Made by a program: the position numbers and the translations under genes. The notes under the pieces were generated by a model. That model was not told where the DNA came from and ran no database searches. It saw only the letters and a program-made list of their open reading frames with translations. This document shows, one piece after another, positions 1 through 7,856 of a stretch of DNA of 40,355 nucleotides; within the stretch, counting starts at the first letter, position 1; each line of letters begins with the position of its first letter. This DNA comes from DASXYG01 sp036502625 (GTDB lineage Bacteria > Actinomycetota > Actinomycetes > Streptosporangiales > Streptosporangiaceae): positions 1-40,355 of the forward strand of contig DASXYG010000115.1 of assembly GCA_036502625.1 (NCBI GenBank). The letters are read 5' to 3'.

Positions 1-148
1 CTCCGCGCCCCGCGCCCTCGCGCTCCGCGCCCCGCGCCCTCGCGCTCCGCGCCCCGCGCCCTCGCGCTCCGCGCCCCGCGCCCTCGCGCTCCGCGCCCCG
101 CGCCCTCGCGCTCCGCGCCCCGCGCCCTCGCGCTCCGCGCCCCGCGCT
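1..148. repeat. 22-bp tandem repeat, about 6.7 copies
   Basis: Six identical 22-bp units run head to tail from position 1 to 132, and a seventh partial unit runs to about 148. Each unit begins ctccgcgccccgcg and ends ccctcgcg. The array reaches the left edge of the window, so its true length is unknown. The period is not a multiple of three and no credible gene spans it. There are no spacers, so it is a simple satellite and not CRISPR. Confidence 0.95.
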
Positions 149-183
149 CTGGGTGGGGGATGGGGGCTGCCGCCCCCCGAGAA

Positions 184-262
184 AAGGCCGCGCTGCGCGC
201 GACTGATTTCCCGCGACCTAGGTGCTGCGTGTTCTGGGTTGGGCCGCGGGGCTGCGCCCTTG
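184..262 (+). repeat. Dispersed ~80-bp repeat, divergent copy A
   Basis: This stretch resembles the three copies between the suf operon and the Ddn-like gene (from 15818, 16139 and 16275). Shared blocks are the opening aaggccgcgctg, the central ccgcg..cct and the closing gttgggccgcggggctg. It carries single-base indels relative to them, so any reading frame is not preserved. It is the most diverged of the four copies and lies about 15.6 kb from the others. Confidence 0.75.
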
Positions 263-280
263 GTGTGCCCCGTCCTTCGC

Positions 281-325
281 GCTCCTCGCCCCCGCGCTCC
301 TCGCCCCCGAGCTCCTCGCCCCCGA
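281..325. repeat. 15-bp tandem repeat, three copies
   Basis: Three consecutive 15-bp units of the form gctcctcgcccccga (the first ends in c) run from 281 to 325, followed by a broken start of a fourth. It sits in the same gene-free stretch as the 22-bp array. Confidence 0.85.
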
Positions 326-587
326 GCTCCGCGTACCTGGCGCCCCGCGCTCCTCGGGGTCCGTGTGTGCTTGGCGCTCCTCGTGCTCTGGCCGGGCGTG
401 ATCGGGGTGAGTGGGGTTGCTGCGGCCCTCGGCGCCCCCGCGTCTCCCGGGGGAACCTCGCGCTCCCCGGGGGGACCGCGCGCTCTCCCCCCGGGGGAGG
501 GCGCGGCAGCGCTCGCGCAAGGGGCTACCGCGGAGCGTGTCCGTTTTCTTCATGACCTGGGCGACCCGGAGCGGGGACCATCAGCGT

Positions 588-1484
588 ATGGACGACCGTA
601 CGCGCGCCTTCATGAACACTCACGCGCGGCTGCTCGACCGGCGCCGCTACGAGCACCTGGCCGCGCCCTCGGACCGCACCCGCGACGCCGTACGGGCCGC
701 CCTGGCCGCGTACCTGATCCCGGGGGGCGGCTACGGGGCGGGGCTGGAACCCGATCTGCGGTCCGGGACGGCGCAGCCGGTGGCGGGGCTGCATGCGTTC
801 GAGGTGTTCGAGGAGGTGGCGCCGCACCCGGTGCCGGAGGCCGCGGCGCTGTGCGACTGGCTCGCCGCGATCACGCTTCCGGACGGCGGTCTGCCGTTCG
901 CGCTGCCCGTCCCGGACACGGCGGGAGTGGCGCCGTTCTTCGCCGCCGCCGACCCGGCGGAGTCCTCGCCGCACATGACGGCGATGCTCGCGGGCTGCGC
1001 GCACCGCCTGGCCGGCCACGACCCCGCCGTACGCGACCATCCGTGGCTCGCCGCCGCCACCGCGTACACCATGGACCGCGTCCGCGCCATGGACGGCCCC
1101 GGCCACGCCCTGGAGTACCGGTTCGCGCTGCAGTTCCTCGACGCCGCCCACGACCGCGTCCCCGATGCCCCGGGCGAGCTGCGCCGCCTCGGCGCGTTCC
1201 TCCCGCCGTCCGGCATCCTCCCGGTGGCCGGCGGCATCGAGGGCGAGTCCATGCGCCCCCTGGACTTCGCCCCCGCCCCGGACCGGCCCATCCGCGCCCT
1301 GTTCCCACCCGGGTCCGTCGACGCCGAACTCGACCGCCTGGCCGCCGACCGCCATGACGACGGCGGCTGGGACGTCGACTGGGCCGCCTTCTCCCCGGCC
1401 GCCACCCTCGAATGGCGCGGCTGGGCGACCGTACGCGCCGTCCAGCTCCTGCGCGCGGCCCACCGCGACCCCGCCATGCGCTGA
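588..1484 (+). CDS. Hypothetical protein, 298 aa, possible alpha/alpha-toroid
   Basis: I do not recognise a named family. The chosen ATG is preceded by a gcgggga ribosome-binding site about ten bases upstream and opens the part of the frame with normal protein composition. An upstream ATG at 552 in the same frame is possible. The product looks soluble, with no signal peptide or membrane segment. It has Gly-rich turns such as GGGYGAGLEPD near the N-terminus and DGGWDVDW near the C-terminus, followed by a helix-like ATLEWRGWATVRAVQLL. These spaced DGGW-type turns between helices recall prenyltransferase/squalene-cyclase alpha-toroid repeats, but no catalytic motif of those enzymes is visible. 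It faces the LysR gene across a 37-bp convergent gap. Function unknown. Confidence 0.8.
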   Translation: MDDRTRAFMNTHARLLDRRRYEHLAAPSDRTRDAVRAALAAYLIPGGGYGAGLEPDLRSGTAQPVAGLHAFEVFEEVAPHPVPEAAALCDWLAAITLPDGGLPFALPVPDTAGVAPFFAAADPAESSPHMTAMLAGCAHRLAGHDPAVRDHPWLAAATAYTMDRVRAMDGPGHALEYRFALQFLDAAHDRVPDAPGELRRLGAFLPPSGILPVAGGIEGESMRPLDFAPAPDRPIRALFPPGSVDAELDRLAADRHDDGGWDVDWAAFSPAATLEWRGWATVRAVQLLRAAHRDPAMR

Positions 1485-1521
1485 CCGCCACCAATCCGTA
1501 CGGCCGGGGCCCCGCCCGCGC

Positions 1522-2451
1522 TCAGGCCGTACGCGACCGCGCCGCCACCCGCAACAGCGTCGCCGCGGGCCCGATCAGGTGGCGCCCGCGTGGCCACACC
1601 GCGCGCAGCTTCCGGGTGAGGTCCAGCCCGGTCACCGGGACCGCCACCAGGCGGCCCGCGGACAGCTCGGACTCCACCGCGAAACCGCTGATCACCGCCG
1701 GGGCCGAGCCCGCGGCCACCGCGCCCTTCACCGCGGCCGTGGACCCCAGCTCCAGATGGGGCTCCGCGACCGGACCGGTGCCCGCCGCGCGCAGCACCCG
1801 GTCGAGCGTGTCGCGCGTGCCCGAGCCCGCCTCGCGGACGACCAAGGGGGTCGTGGCGAGCTCGGCGGCGCGCAGCGGGCGGCGCCGCCGGGACCAGGGA
1901 TGGTCCGGCGTCACGACCACGACCAGCCGGTCGGTGGCCACCGTGCGGGACGTGAGCGTACGGGGGACGTCCGGGCCCTCGACGAAGCCCAGCTCGACCT
2001 CGCCCTCGCCGACCATGCGGATGACCTCGGTGGAGTTGGCGACCAGCAATCCGGCCTGGACGTGGTCGGTGTCGAGCTGGAAGTCGTGCAGCCAGCGGGG
2101 CATGAGGTATTCCGCGACCGTCAGGCTCGCCGCGATGCGCAGCGTGGCGCGGCGGTGCTCGCGCAATGCGCCGACGCCGCGCATGAGCTGGTCGGCGGCG
2201 GCGAGCACCTGGGCGGCCCAGTCCGCGACGATCTTGCCCTCCGCGGTGAGCGCCGAGCCGCGCGGCCCCCGGTCGAGCAGCGGCACGCCGAGACGCCGCT
2301 CCAGGACCGCGATGCGCTTGCTGGCCGACGGCTGGGCGATGCCCGCCGCGCGCGCCGCCTGCCCCAGGCTGCCCAGCTCGCCCACGGAGACGAGCAGCCG
2401 CAGCGACGCCAGATCCGGGGGAGCGGGCGGGGGCGCGGGAGGCTCGGTCAT
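1522..2451 (-). CDS. LysR-family transcriptional regulator
   Basis: This 309-aa protein has the LysR layout: a Pro-rich N-terminal tail, a winged HTH at about residues 13-72 (SLGQAARAAGIAQPSASKRI, then LERRLGVPLLDRG) and a two-lobe substrate-binding domain from about residue 100. The effector domain contains REAGSGTRDTLDRV, a variant of the REPGSGTR segment common in regulators of the CysB/CbbR/YeiE type. It is divergent from a YeiH-type exporter, the classic arrangement of a LysR regulator with its target. The ATG lies inside an 8+8 bp palindrome and has no Shine-Dalgarno sequence. A TAGACT hexamer ends six bases before it, so the mRNA may be leaderless and self-repressed. Effector unknown; a sulfur anion is a guess from the neighbour. 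Confidence 0.93.
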   Translation of the reverse strand: MTEPPAPPPAPPDLASLRLLVSVGELGSLGQAARAAGIAQPSASKRIAVLERRLGVPLLDRGPRGSALTAEGKIVADWAAQVLAAADQLMRGVGALREHRRATLRIAASLTVAEYLMPRWLHDFQLDTDHVQAGLLVANSTEVIRMVGEGEVELGFVEGPDVPRTLTSRTVATDRLVVVVTPDHPWSRRRRPLRAAELATTPLVVREAGSGTRDTLDRVLRAAGTGPVAEPHLELGSTAAVKGAVAAGSAPAVISGFAVESELSAGRLVAVPVTGLDLTRKLRAVWPRGRHLIGPAATLLRVAARSRTA

Positions 2452-2468
2452 AGCCGAAGTCTATGACC
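2446..2468. promoter_or_regulatory. Palindromic operator over the LysR start codon
   Basis: The arms GGTCATAG (2446-2453) and CTATGACC (2461-2468) form a perfect 8-bp inverted repeat with a 7-bp spacer. The LysR start codon (2449-2451, minus strand) lies in one arm, and a minus-strand TAGACT -10-like box (2458-2463) lies across the spacer and the other arm. Size and position fit a LysR recognition site that governs both the regulator and the divergent exporter. Binding is inferred. Confidence 0.7.
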
Positions 2469-2569
2469 TATGCGCGGATTGCCGTCTACTGGCCGGTCAG
2501 CGGCGCGCCGACGATGGCCTTACCGGATCCGGACGAACCGGTACCCCCGAATGCGAAGGAGGCGACGCG

Positions 2570-3622
2570 GTGACTGCCGCGCCCACCACAACCGTCACGC
2601 CACCGCCGCCCGCCCGCGCGTCCGGCTGGTCCCGGATGCCGGGCCTCGGCGCCGTCGTCGTCGGCGTGGCCGTCTCGTACGGGCTGAACCTGCTCGTGCC
2701 GGTGGTCAGCCCGCTGATGTTCGCGATCGTCCTCGGCGTGCTGTTCGCGAACGTGGGCCTGTACCGTCCGGCGCTGCGGCCCGGCGTGACCTGGGCGACC
2801 AAGAAGCTGCTGCGCCTCGGCGTCGTCCTGCTCGGCCTCCAGCTCGCCATCCCCGACGTCCTCGCGCTCGGCTGGCAGACGCTGGTCGTCGTGGTGGTCA
2901 CCGTGCTGGCCACGTTCTTCGGCACGCAGTGGCTCGGCCGCAAGTTCGGCATGTCGCGTACGGGCGCGCTGCTCACCGCCACCGGCCTGTCGATCTGCGG
3001 CGCCTCCGCGGTGGCGGCCATGGACGAGGTGGCGCACGGCGACGAGGACGAGACCGCGACCGCCGTCGCGCTCGTCACGATCTTCGGCAGCCTCGCGATC
3101 GTCGTGCTGCCGCTGCTGCGCGCGCCGCTGCACATGCCGATGGAGATGTTCGGCGCGTGGTCCGGCGCGAGCGTCCACGAGGTCGCCCAGGTCGTGGCCA
3201 CGGCGGGCGCGGCCGGTTCGGCGGCGGTCGGCCCCGCGGTCCTGGTGAAGCTGTCCCGCGTGGTGCTGCTGGCGCCCATGGTGATCGGCGCGAGCCTCGT
3301 ACGGCGGCGGCAGGCGCGCACCGCCGGGCCCGCGGCCACGGACGGCGACGGCGCGACCCGGCTCCCCCCGATCGTCCCGCTGTTCGTGATCGGCTTCCTG
3401 GTGGCCGTGGCCGTCCGCAGCGTCGGCATCCTGCCCACCGCAGTGCTCGACGGCGCCAAGACCGCCACCACCCTGCTGCTGTGCGCGGCGCTGTTCGGCC
3501 TCGGCACGGGCGTCAACGTACGCGGCCTGGTCCGTACGGGCGGCCGCGCGCTGGCCGTGGGCGCCCTGTCGATGGTGCTGATCGCGGCGATCTCCTACGC
3601 GGGCCTGACGCTCGTCGGCTGA
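2570..3622 (+). CDS. YeiH/UPF0324 family putative sulfate/sulfite exporter
   Basis: This 350-aa integral membrane protein has about ten hydrophobic segments and the family's typical core: MFAIVLGVLFANVG, then TWATKKLLRLGVVLLGLQLAI, then ALLTATGLSICGASAVAAMDEV. Members are annotated as putative sulfate exporters, and some are linked to sulfonate breakdown. The start is GTG at 2570, with a strong aaggagg at 2556-2562. The frame is open for a long way upstream on the reverse of the LysR gene, but that part is not protein-like. The 118-bp divergent gap to LysR holds the palindrome at 2446-2468. Family assignment is solid; the exported anion is not known from sequence. Confidence 0.9.
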   Translation: MTAAPTTTVTPPPPARASGWSRMPGLGAVVVGVAVSYGLNLLVPVVSPLMFAIVLGVLFANVGLYRPALRPGVTWATKKLLRLGVVLLGLQLAIPDVLALGWQTLVVVVVTVLATFFGTQWLGRKFGMSRTGALLTATGLSICGASAVAAMDEVAHGDEDETATAVALVTIFGSLAIVVLPLLRAPLHMPMEMFGAWSGASVHEVAQVVATAGAAGSAAVGPAVLVKLSRVVLLAPMVIGASLVRRRQARTAGPAATDGDGATRLPPIVPLFVIGFLVAVAVRSVGILPTAVLDGAKTATTLLLCAALFGLGTGVNVRGLVRTGGRALAVGALSMVLIAAISYAGLTLVG

Positions 3623-3688
3623 CCGCGCCCGGTACGCGGACCGGCCGATATGCTGCGGCCGGTCCGGAACCGAACCGAGGAGAGCACC

Positions 3689-4678
3689 ATGCGCGCGGTC
3701 GTGGTCGAGGCACCCGGCGCCCCGGAGGCGCTGCGCCTGACGGAGCTGCCCGAGCCGGAGCCCGGCCCCGGCGAGCTGGCCGTCACGGTCGCGTACGCCG
3801 GGGTCGGCTTCGTCGACACGCTGTTCCGCTCGGGCGCGCTCGAACTGCCCGTGCCGTTCATCCCCGGCATCGAGGCCACCGGGCACGTCCGCGCGGTGGG
3901 CCCCGGCGTCACCGGCTTCACCGTCGGGCAGCCGGTCGCCGCGCTGCTCAACGACTTCGGCCGCACCGTGCGGGTCGGCGGCTACGCCGAGGTGGCCGTG
4001 GCCCACGCGTCCATGGCCGCGCCGCTGGCCTCCGACGACGACCTGGCGCGGGTGGCCGCCGAGATCGTCAACGGCGTCACCGCATGGGTCGCCCTGCACG
4101 ACCTCGCCCGGCTGGACAGCCGCGACGACGTCCTCGTGCTCGGCGCCAGCGGCGGCCTCGGCGGCACCACGGCGCGGCTGGCCGCGCTGCACCCGGCGCG
4201 CCGGATCATCGGCGTGGTCGGCAGCCCCGCCAAGCGCGCGTCCGCGCCCGCCGCGTGCACCCACGTCGTGGTCGCCGGCGAGCTGGACGACGCCATCGCG
4301 GAGATCACCGGCGGGCGCGGCGTCGACGTCGTCGTCGACCCGGTGGGCGGCGCGCAGCGGGAGACCGCGTTCGGGCGGCTCGCGCCGTTCGGCCGCCACC
4401 TGATCCTCGGCAACGCCAGCGCGGACGACCCCGGCATGTCCGGCGACGCGATCTGGCACGGCACCCGCCAGGTCTCCGGCCTCAGCCTCGGCGCCGTCGC
4501 CCACCTGATCCCTGACCGCGTCTCAGCGGCCGCCGCCGCGGTCGCCGACCTCGTGCAACGCGGCTTCCTGCACGCCCCCGCCCCCGCCGTACGCCCGCTG
4601 GACGAGGCCGCCGACGTCCACCGCGCCCTCGAGTCCCGCACGGCCCCGCCGAAGACCGTCCTCGCCGTCGGCGCCTGA
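3689..4678 (+). CDS. Quinone oxidoreductase-like MDR protein, zinc-independent
   Basis: This 329-aa medium-chain dehydrogenase/reductase has an N-terminal GroES-like domain (MRAVVVEAPGAPEALRL through GIEATGHVRAVGPGV) and a Rossmann domain with a nucleotide-binding turn VLGASGGLGGTTARLAAL. The structural Cys4 zinc cluster and catalytic Cys/His of alcohol dehydrogenases are absent, which places it with NADPH:quinone reductases and enoyl-reductase-like MDRs. The segment DVVVDPVGGAQRETAFGRL is typical of that group. The ATG follows gaggaga at 3677-3683. It lies 66 bp after the exporter on the same strand and could be co-transcribed. It ends ten bases from the saccharopine dehydrogenase-like remnant, which converges on it. 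Substrate unknown. Confidence 0.9.
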   Translation: MRAVVVEAPGAPEALRLTELPEPEPGPGELAVTVAYAGVGFVDTLFRSGALELPVPFIPGIEATGHVRAVGPGVTGFTVGQPVAALLNDFGRTVRVGGYAEVAVAHASMAAPLASDDDLARVAAEIVNGVTAWVALHDLARLDSRDDVLVLGASGGLGGTTARLAALHPARRIIGVVGSPAKRASAPAACTHVVVAGELDDAIAEITGGRGVDVVVDPVGGAQRETAFGRLAPFGRHLILGNASADDPGMSGDAIWHGTRQVSGLSLGAVAHLIPDRVSAAAAAVADLVQRGFLHAPAPAVRPLDEAADVHRALESRTAPPKTVLAVGA

Positions 4679-4688
4679 CCGTACGGGC

Positions 4689-5552
4689 TCAGCCCGGCTC
4701 GCCGACCGACCAGCGGACACCGTACGGGCGGAGCCCGTCGAGGAACGCGGCGGCGTCGAACGCCTGCGACGGCGCGAGCACGCCGGGCGCGGCCCCGCTG
4801 CCGGCGAGGCGCCTGGCGGCCTCGGCCGCGACGACGGCGGTGACCGCGTACGTGTCGCCGCCCTCGACCACCCCGCGCACCCGTCCGTGCTTCCCGGTCG
4901 CCTCGGCCACGAGGGCGAGCCGCCCGCCGCGCCGCGACTCGTCGGACGGCCGCTCCGGAAGGCCCTCGACCAGGTCGGGGGTGAGCGCGGCGATCCACGC
5001 GACCAGCGCGGCGTCGGTGACGCCCTCGACGCGCCGGGCGCGGACGTGCCGGGGAACGGTGGCGATCTCCGGCATCGTCAACCGCGCGACCGGCGACGGC
5101 TCGGCGTCGCCGGGGAAGACGACCTCGGTCCGCGCCGCCGGCACGTCGGCGCGCCATTCGCCGTCGCCGTAGGCGAGGCCGCTGGTGAACACGTCGCGGT
5201 TGGCCAGCGCGCTGCGCCCGCTGCCGCGGGACATGCCGCCGCCGACGGCGCGGTGCGCGATGACGACGTCCTCGACCTCGCCGTCGCCGGCGCCCGCCGC
5301 GGCGAGGCCGGCGATCAGGTCGGCGAGGAACCCGCCGTCGTTGACCATCGGCACGACGCGCACACCGGCGCGTTCCGCGGCCACGGCGAAGTCGTCGAAG
5401 ATCCGCTTGATGTACGGCTGCTCGCCGCTGATGTCCAGGTAGTCGGCGCCGGCCGCGATCGCGGCGCGCACCACCGGCGCGCCCAACCGCAGGAACGGCC
5501 CCGCGCAGTTGACGACCGCGGCGCAGCCGCGCAGCGCGGCGGCGGCCACCTC
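4689..5552 (-). pseudogene. Saccharopine dehydrogenase-like protein, 5'-truncated remnant
   Basis: About 288 codons of the C-terminal part of a saccharopine dehydrogenase/trans-acting enoyl reductase-type protein remain. It begins EVAAAALRGCAAVVNCAGPF, which normally sits some 60-90 residues in, just after the NADP-binding GATGFTG region. It continues with GADYLDISGEQPYIKRI and VVPMVNDGGFLADLI and ends SVGEPG followed by a stop. The dinucleotide-binding loop and the start codon are missing. Upstream on its own strand, the DNA changes at 5544-5558 into the interior of an MFS gene running the opposite way. The frame stays open into that DNA, but those residues are not protein-like. It is best explained by a deletion, or by an assembly join. 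Confidence 0.82.
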
Positions 5553-6275
5553 GGCTGGCGCGCCACCTTCGCGGCCATCGCCGCGTGCTGCGCGGTGGGG
5601 CTGCTGCTCGTGCTGCGGCTGGTCCCCGGCGGTGCGCGCCCGGCACCCGGCACCTCCGCGCTCACCGAGCTGCGTGTGTTCCGCGACGGCGCGGTGTGCC
5701 TCGCGATCGCCGTGACGGCGGTCGGCAACGCGGGCGTGCTCGCCGTGTTCACCTACATCGCGCCGCTGGCCACGACGATCAGCGGGTTCGCCGCGGGCGC
5801 CGTGCCCCTGCTGCTGCTCGCATACGGCGCGGGCGCGACCGCGGGCACGTTCGCCGGCGGCCGGCTCTCCGACCGCCGGCCCATGCGCTCCCAACTCGGT
5901 CTGCTGGCCGCGCTCGCCGCCGCTCTCGTCCTCACGTGGTACGCCGCGCCGAGCGGCCCGGCCACCGCGGTCATGGTCGTCGTGCTCGGTGCCCTCGGCT
6001 TCGCCGTGATCCCCGGGATGCAGTCCCGTGTGCTGGCGACCGCCACCGCCGCGCCGACGCTGGCGATCGCGGTCAACGCGGCCGCGTATCAGGTCGCCGC
6101 GGCGGTCGCCGGCTGGTTCGGCGGCCAGGTCATCCGCTCCGGCCTCGGCGTACGCGGCGTCCCGCTGGCGGCCGCCGCGGTCACCGTCGCGGGCGTCGCG
6201 CTCAGCGCGTACGCCTGGGCACGCGACCGCCGCGGGCGCGGCGAGCCCGCACCCGAGCCGGCCGGCACGCCCTGA
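5544..6275 (+). pseudogene. MFS transporter (DHA1-like), 5'-truncated remnant
   Basis: The last ~240 codons of a 12-TM MFS drug/arabinose-type exporter remain. They start at HLGWRATFAAIAACCAVGLL, which in this family follows TM5 and precedes TM6. They run through RVFRDGAVCLAIAVTAVGNAGVLAVFTYI (split here by position: about 5680-5760) and GGRLSDRRPMRSQLG to the stop. Six or seven membrane segments are left; the first ~170 residues, including motif A, are missing. There is no start codon with a ribosome-binding site at the break. The break coincides with the 5' break of the saccharopine dehydrogenase-like gene on the other strand, so one event removed both starts and their shared promoter. Confidence 0.82.
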
Positions 6276-6347
6276 ACCGCGCGGCCCGGAACGTGCGCGC
6301 AGGTCGCGGGCGGGTTTTCCCGGCGCGCAGCGGAGCAGATTCAGCGA

Positions 6348-7748
6348 ATGGGATCCGATACCGCGGTGGTGGCCAACCGCTGGCGCGCGCTGGTGGTCTG
6401 CCTCGTCGCGGCGTTCATGACGCTGCTGGACGTCAGCATCGTCAACGTGGCGCTGCCGTCGATCAAGGCGGGGCTGCACGCGACGCCGGACGGGCTGCAG
6501 TGGATCCTCAGCGGCTACGCGCTGACGTTCGGGCTGGTGCTGGTGCCCGCCGGGCGCCTGGGGGACGCGCGCAGCCGGCGTGCCGTGTTCATGGCGGGCC
6601 TCGCGCTGTTCACCGTGGCCAGCGCCGCCGCCGGGTTCGCGCAGAGCATCGCCTGGCTGATCGTCGCGCGGCTGGTGCAGGGCGTCGCGGGCGGGGTGCT
6701 GAACCCCCAGGTCGCCGGGTTGATCCAGGTGATGTTCCGCGGGCCGGAACGCGGCCGCGCGTTCGGGGGACTGGGCGCCACCATCGGCATCGCCACCGCC
6801 GTCGGGCCGCTGGCCGGGGGCGCGCTGATCGCGCTCGCCGGCGCGGACGAGGGCTGGCGGTGGGTCTTCTACGTCAACGTCCCGATCGGGCTGGCCGCGC
6901 TCGTGGCCGCGTGGCGGATGCTGCCGCCGCCGGAGCCGGGGCGGCGGCGGAGCCTGGACCCGGTCGGCGTGCTGCTGCTCGGCGCGGGCGTCGTCGCGTT
7001 CCTGCTCCCGTTCGTCCAGGAGCAGGTCTGGACGGGCGCGGCGAAATGGGCGCTGCTCCCCGCCGCCGTGGTGCTGCTCGGCGCGTTCGTGTCCTGGGAG
7101 CGGCGGCACGACGAGCCGATGGTCGACCTCGGCCTGTTCCACCTGCGGTCGTACGCGCTCGGCGCCACGATCGCGCTGCTGTACTTCGCCGGGTTCACCG
7201 CGATCTTCTTCATCTACACGCTGTACCTCCAGAACGGCCTGCACTACAGCGCCCTGCTCGCGGGCGTGGCGATCACCCCGTTCGCCGTCGGGTCCGGCGT
7301 CGCCGCGCTGGTCGGCGGGCGGCTGGTGGACCGGTTCGGACGGCGCCTGGTCGCCGTCGGCCTGGCGGCGGTCGCGGTCGGGCTGCTGGCCGTCCTCGTG
7401 GCCGTGTACTTCGTGCCGGACCACAACGCCGCGGCGGCGGCCGCCCTGCCGTTCCTGGTCGCGGGCGTGGGCAGCGGACTGGTCATCGCGCCGAACCAGA
7501 CGATCACCCTGTCGGAGGTGCCTCCTGCGGGCGGCGGCAGCGCGGCCGGCGTGCTCCAGACGGGGCAGCGGATCGGCACGGCCGTCGGCATCGCCATGGT
7601 CGGCTCGGTCTTCTTCGCCTCGCTCGACGCCTCCGACTGGGCCACCGCGTTCCGCCGCGGCCTGGTCCTCGTCATCGTCCTGGTCCTCTGCGCCCTGGTC
7701 GCGGCGGCCATCGACCTCGTCACGTCCCGCGCCGCCGCGTCGCGCTGA
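6348..7748 (+). CDS. MFS transporter, DHA2 (EmrB/QacA) family
   Basis: This 466-aa protein has 14 predicted membrane segments, typical for DHA2 proton-driven drug exporters. Family marks are LLDVSIVNVALPSI in TM1, GRLGDARSRRAVFMAG in the 2-3 loop, and antiporter motif C-like TAVGPLAGGALIAL in TM5. A second RLVDRFGRRLV loop follows in the second half. The ATG is preceded by cggagcag about ten bases upstream. It lies 73 bp after the MFS remnant and upstream of a cytochrome P450 on the same strand. The 108-bp gap to the P450 contains its own palindromes, so the two may be separately controlled. Likely exports a hydrophobic drug or a secondary metabolite. Confidence 0.93.
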   Translation: MGSDTAVVANRWRALVVCLVAAFMTLLDVSIVNVALPSIKAGLHATPDGLQWILSGYALTFGLVLVPAGRLGDARSRRAVFMAGLALFTVASAAAGFAQSIAWLIVARLVQGVAGGVLNPQVAGLIQVMFRGPERGRAFGGLGATIGIATAVGPLAGGALIALAGADEGWRWVFYVNVPIGLAALVAAWRMLPPPEPGRRRSLDPVGVLLLGAGVVAFLLPFVQEQVWTGAAKWALLPAAVVLLGAFVSWERRHDEPMVDLGLFHLRSYALGATIALLYFAGFTAIFFIYTLYLQNGLHYSALLAGVAITPFAVGSGVAALVGGRLVDRFGRRLVAVGLAAVAVGLLAVLVAVYFVPDHNAAAAAALPFLVAGVGSGLVIAPNQTITLSEVPPAGGGSAAGVLQTGQRIGTAVGIAMVGSVFFASLDASDWATAFRRGLVLVIVLVLCALVAAAIDLVTSRAAASR

Positions 7749-7761
7749 CCCCCGCGACGAG

Positions 7762-7822
7762 TGACGCCACAATGGCGTCATCATGACTCCATATGACGTC
7801 GGATCTGTGTCATGATGGCGTC
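7762..7822. promoter_or_regulatory. Palindrome cluster upstream of the P450
   Basis: TGACGCCA (7762-7769) and TGGCGTCA (7773-7780) form a perfect 8-bp inverted repeat around CAA. Directly behind it, CATCATGAC (7779-7787) pairs with GTCATGATG (7809-7817) around a 21-bp spacer. ATGACGTC (7793-7800) and ATGGCGTC (7815-7822) repeat the same half-site. The cluster is A/T-richer than its surroundings and lies between the DHA2 stop and the ribosome-binding site of the P450. It looks like a multi-site operator/promoter for the P450, recognised by a regulator that is not adjacent. Confidence 0.65.
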
Positions 7823-7856
7823 CGTACCGTCGCCGACCCCCGCACCGGAGGACGCC

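Larger units (their letters stand above)
1..587. other. Gene-free, repeat-rich stretch
   Basis: Apart from the 22-bp array, the 15-bp array and one dispersed-repeat copy, nothing recognisable is present. The open frames across it are Pro/Arg/Ala-rich, run on all strands and look like by-products of the base composition. The last ~40 bases carry the ribosome-binding site of the gene starting at 588. Confidence 0.7.

Noticed and set aside
1..148. CRISPR-like array at the left end
   Set aside because: Units are directly adjacent with no unique spacers, and no cas genes are present.
239..1357. Alternative plus-strand frame over the unknown 298-aa gene
   Set aside because: Arg/Pro/Gly-rich throughout with no protein-like periodicity. 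The overlapping frame from 588 has a ribosome-binding site and normal composition.
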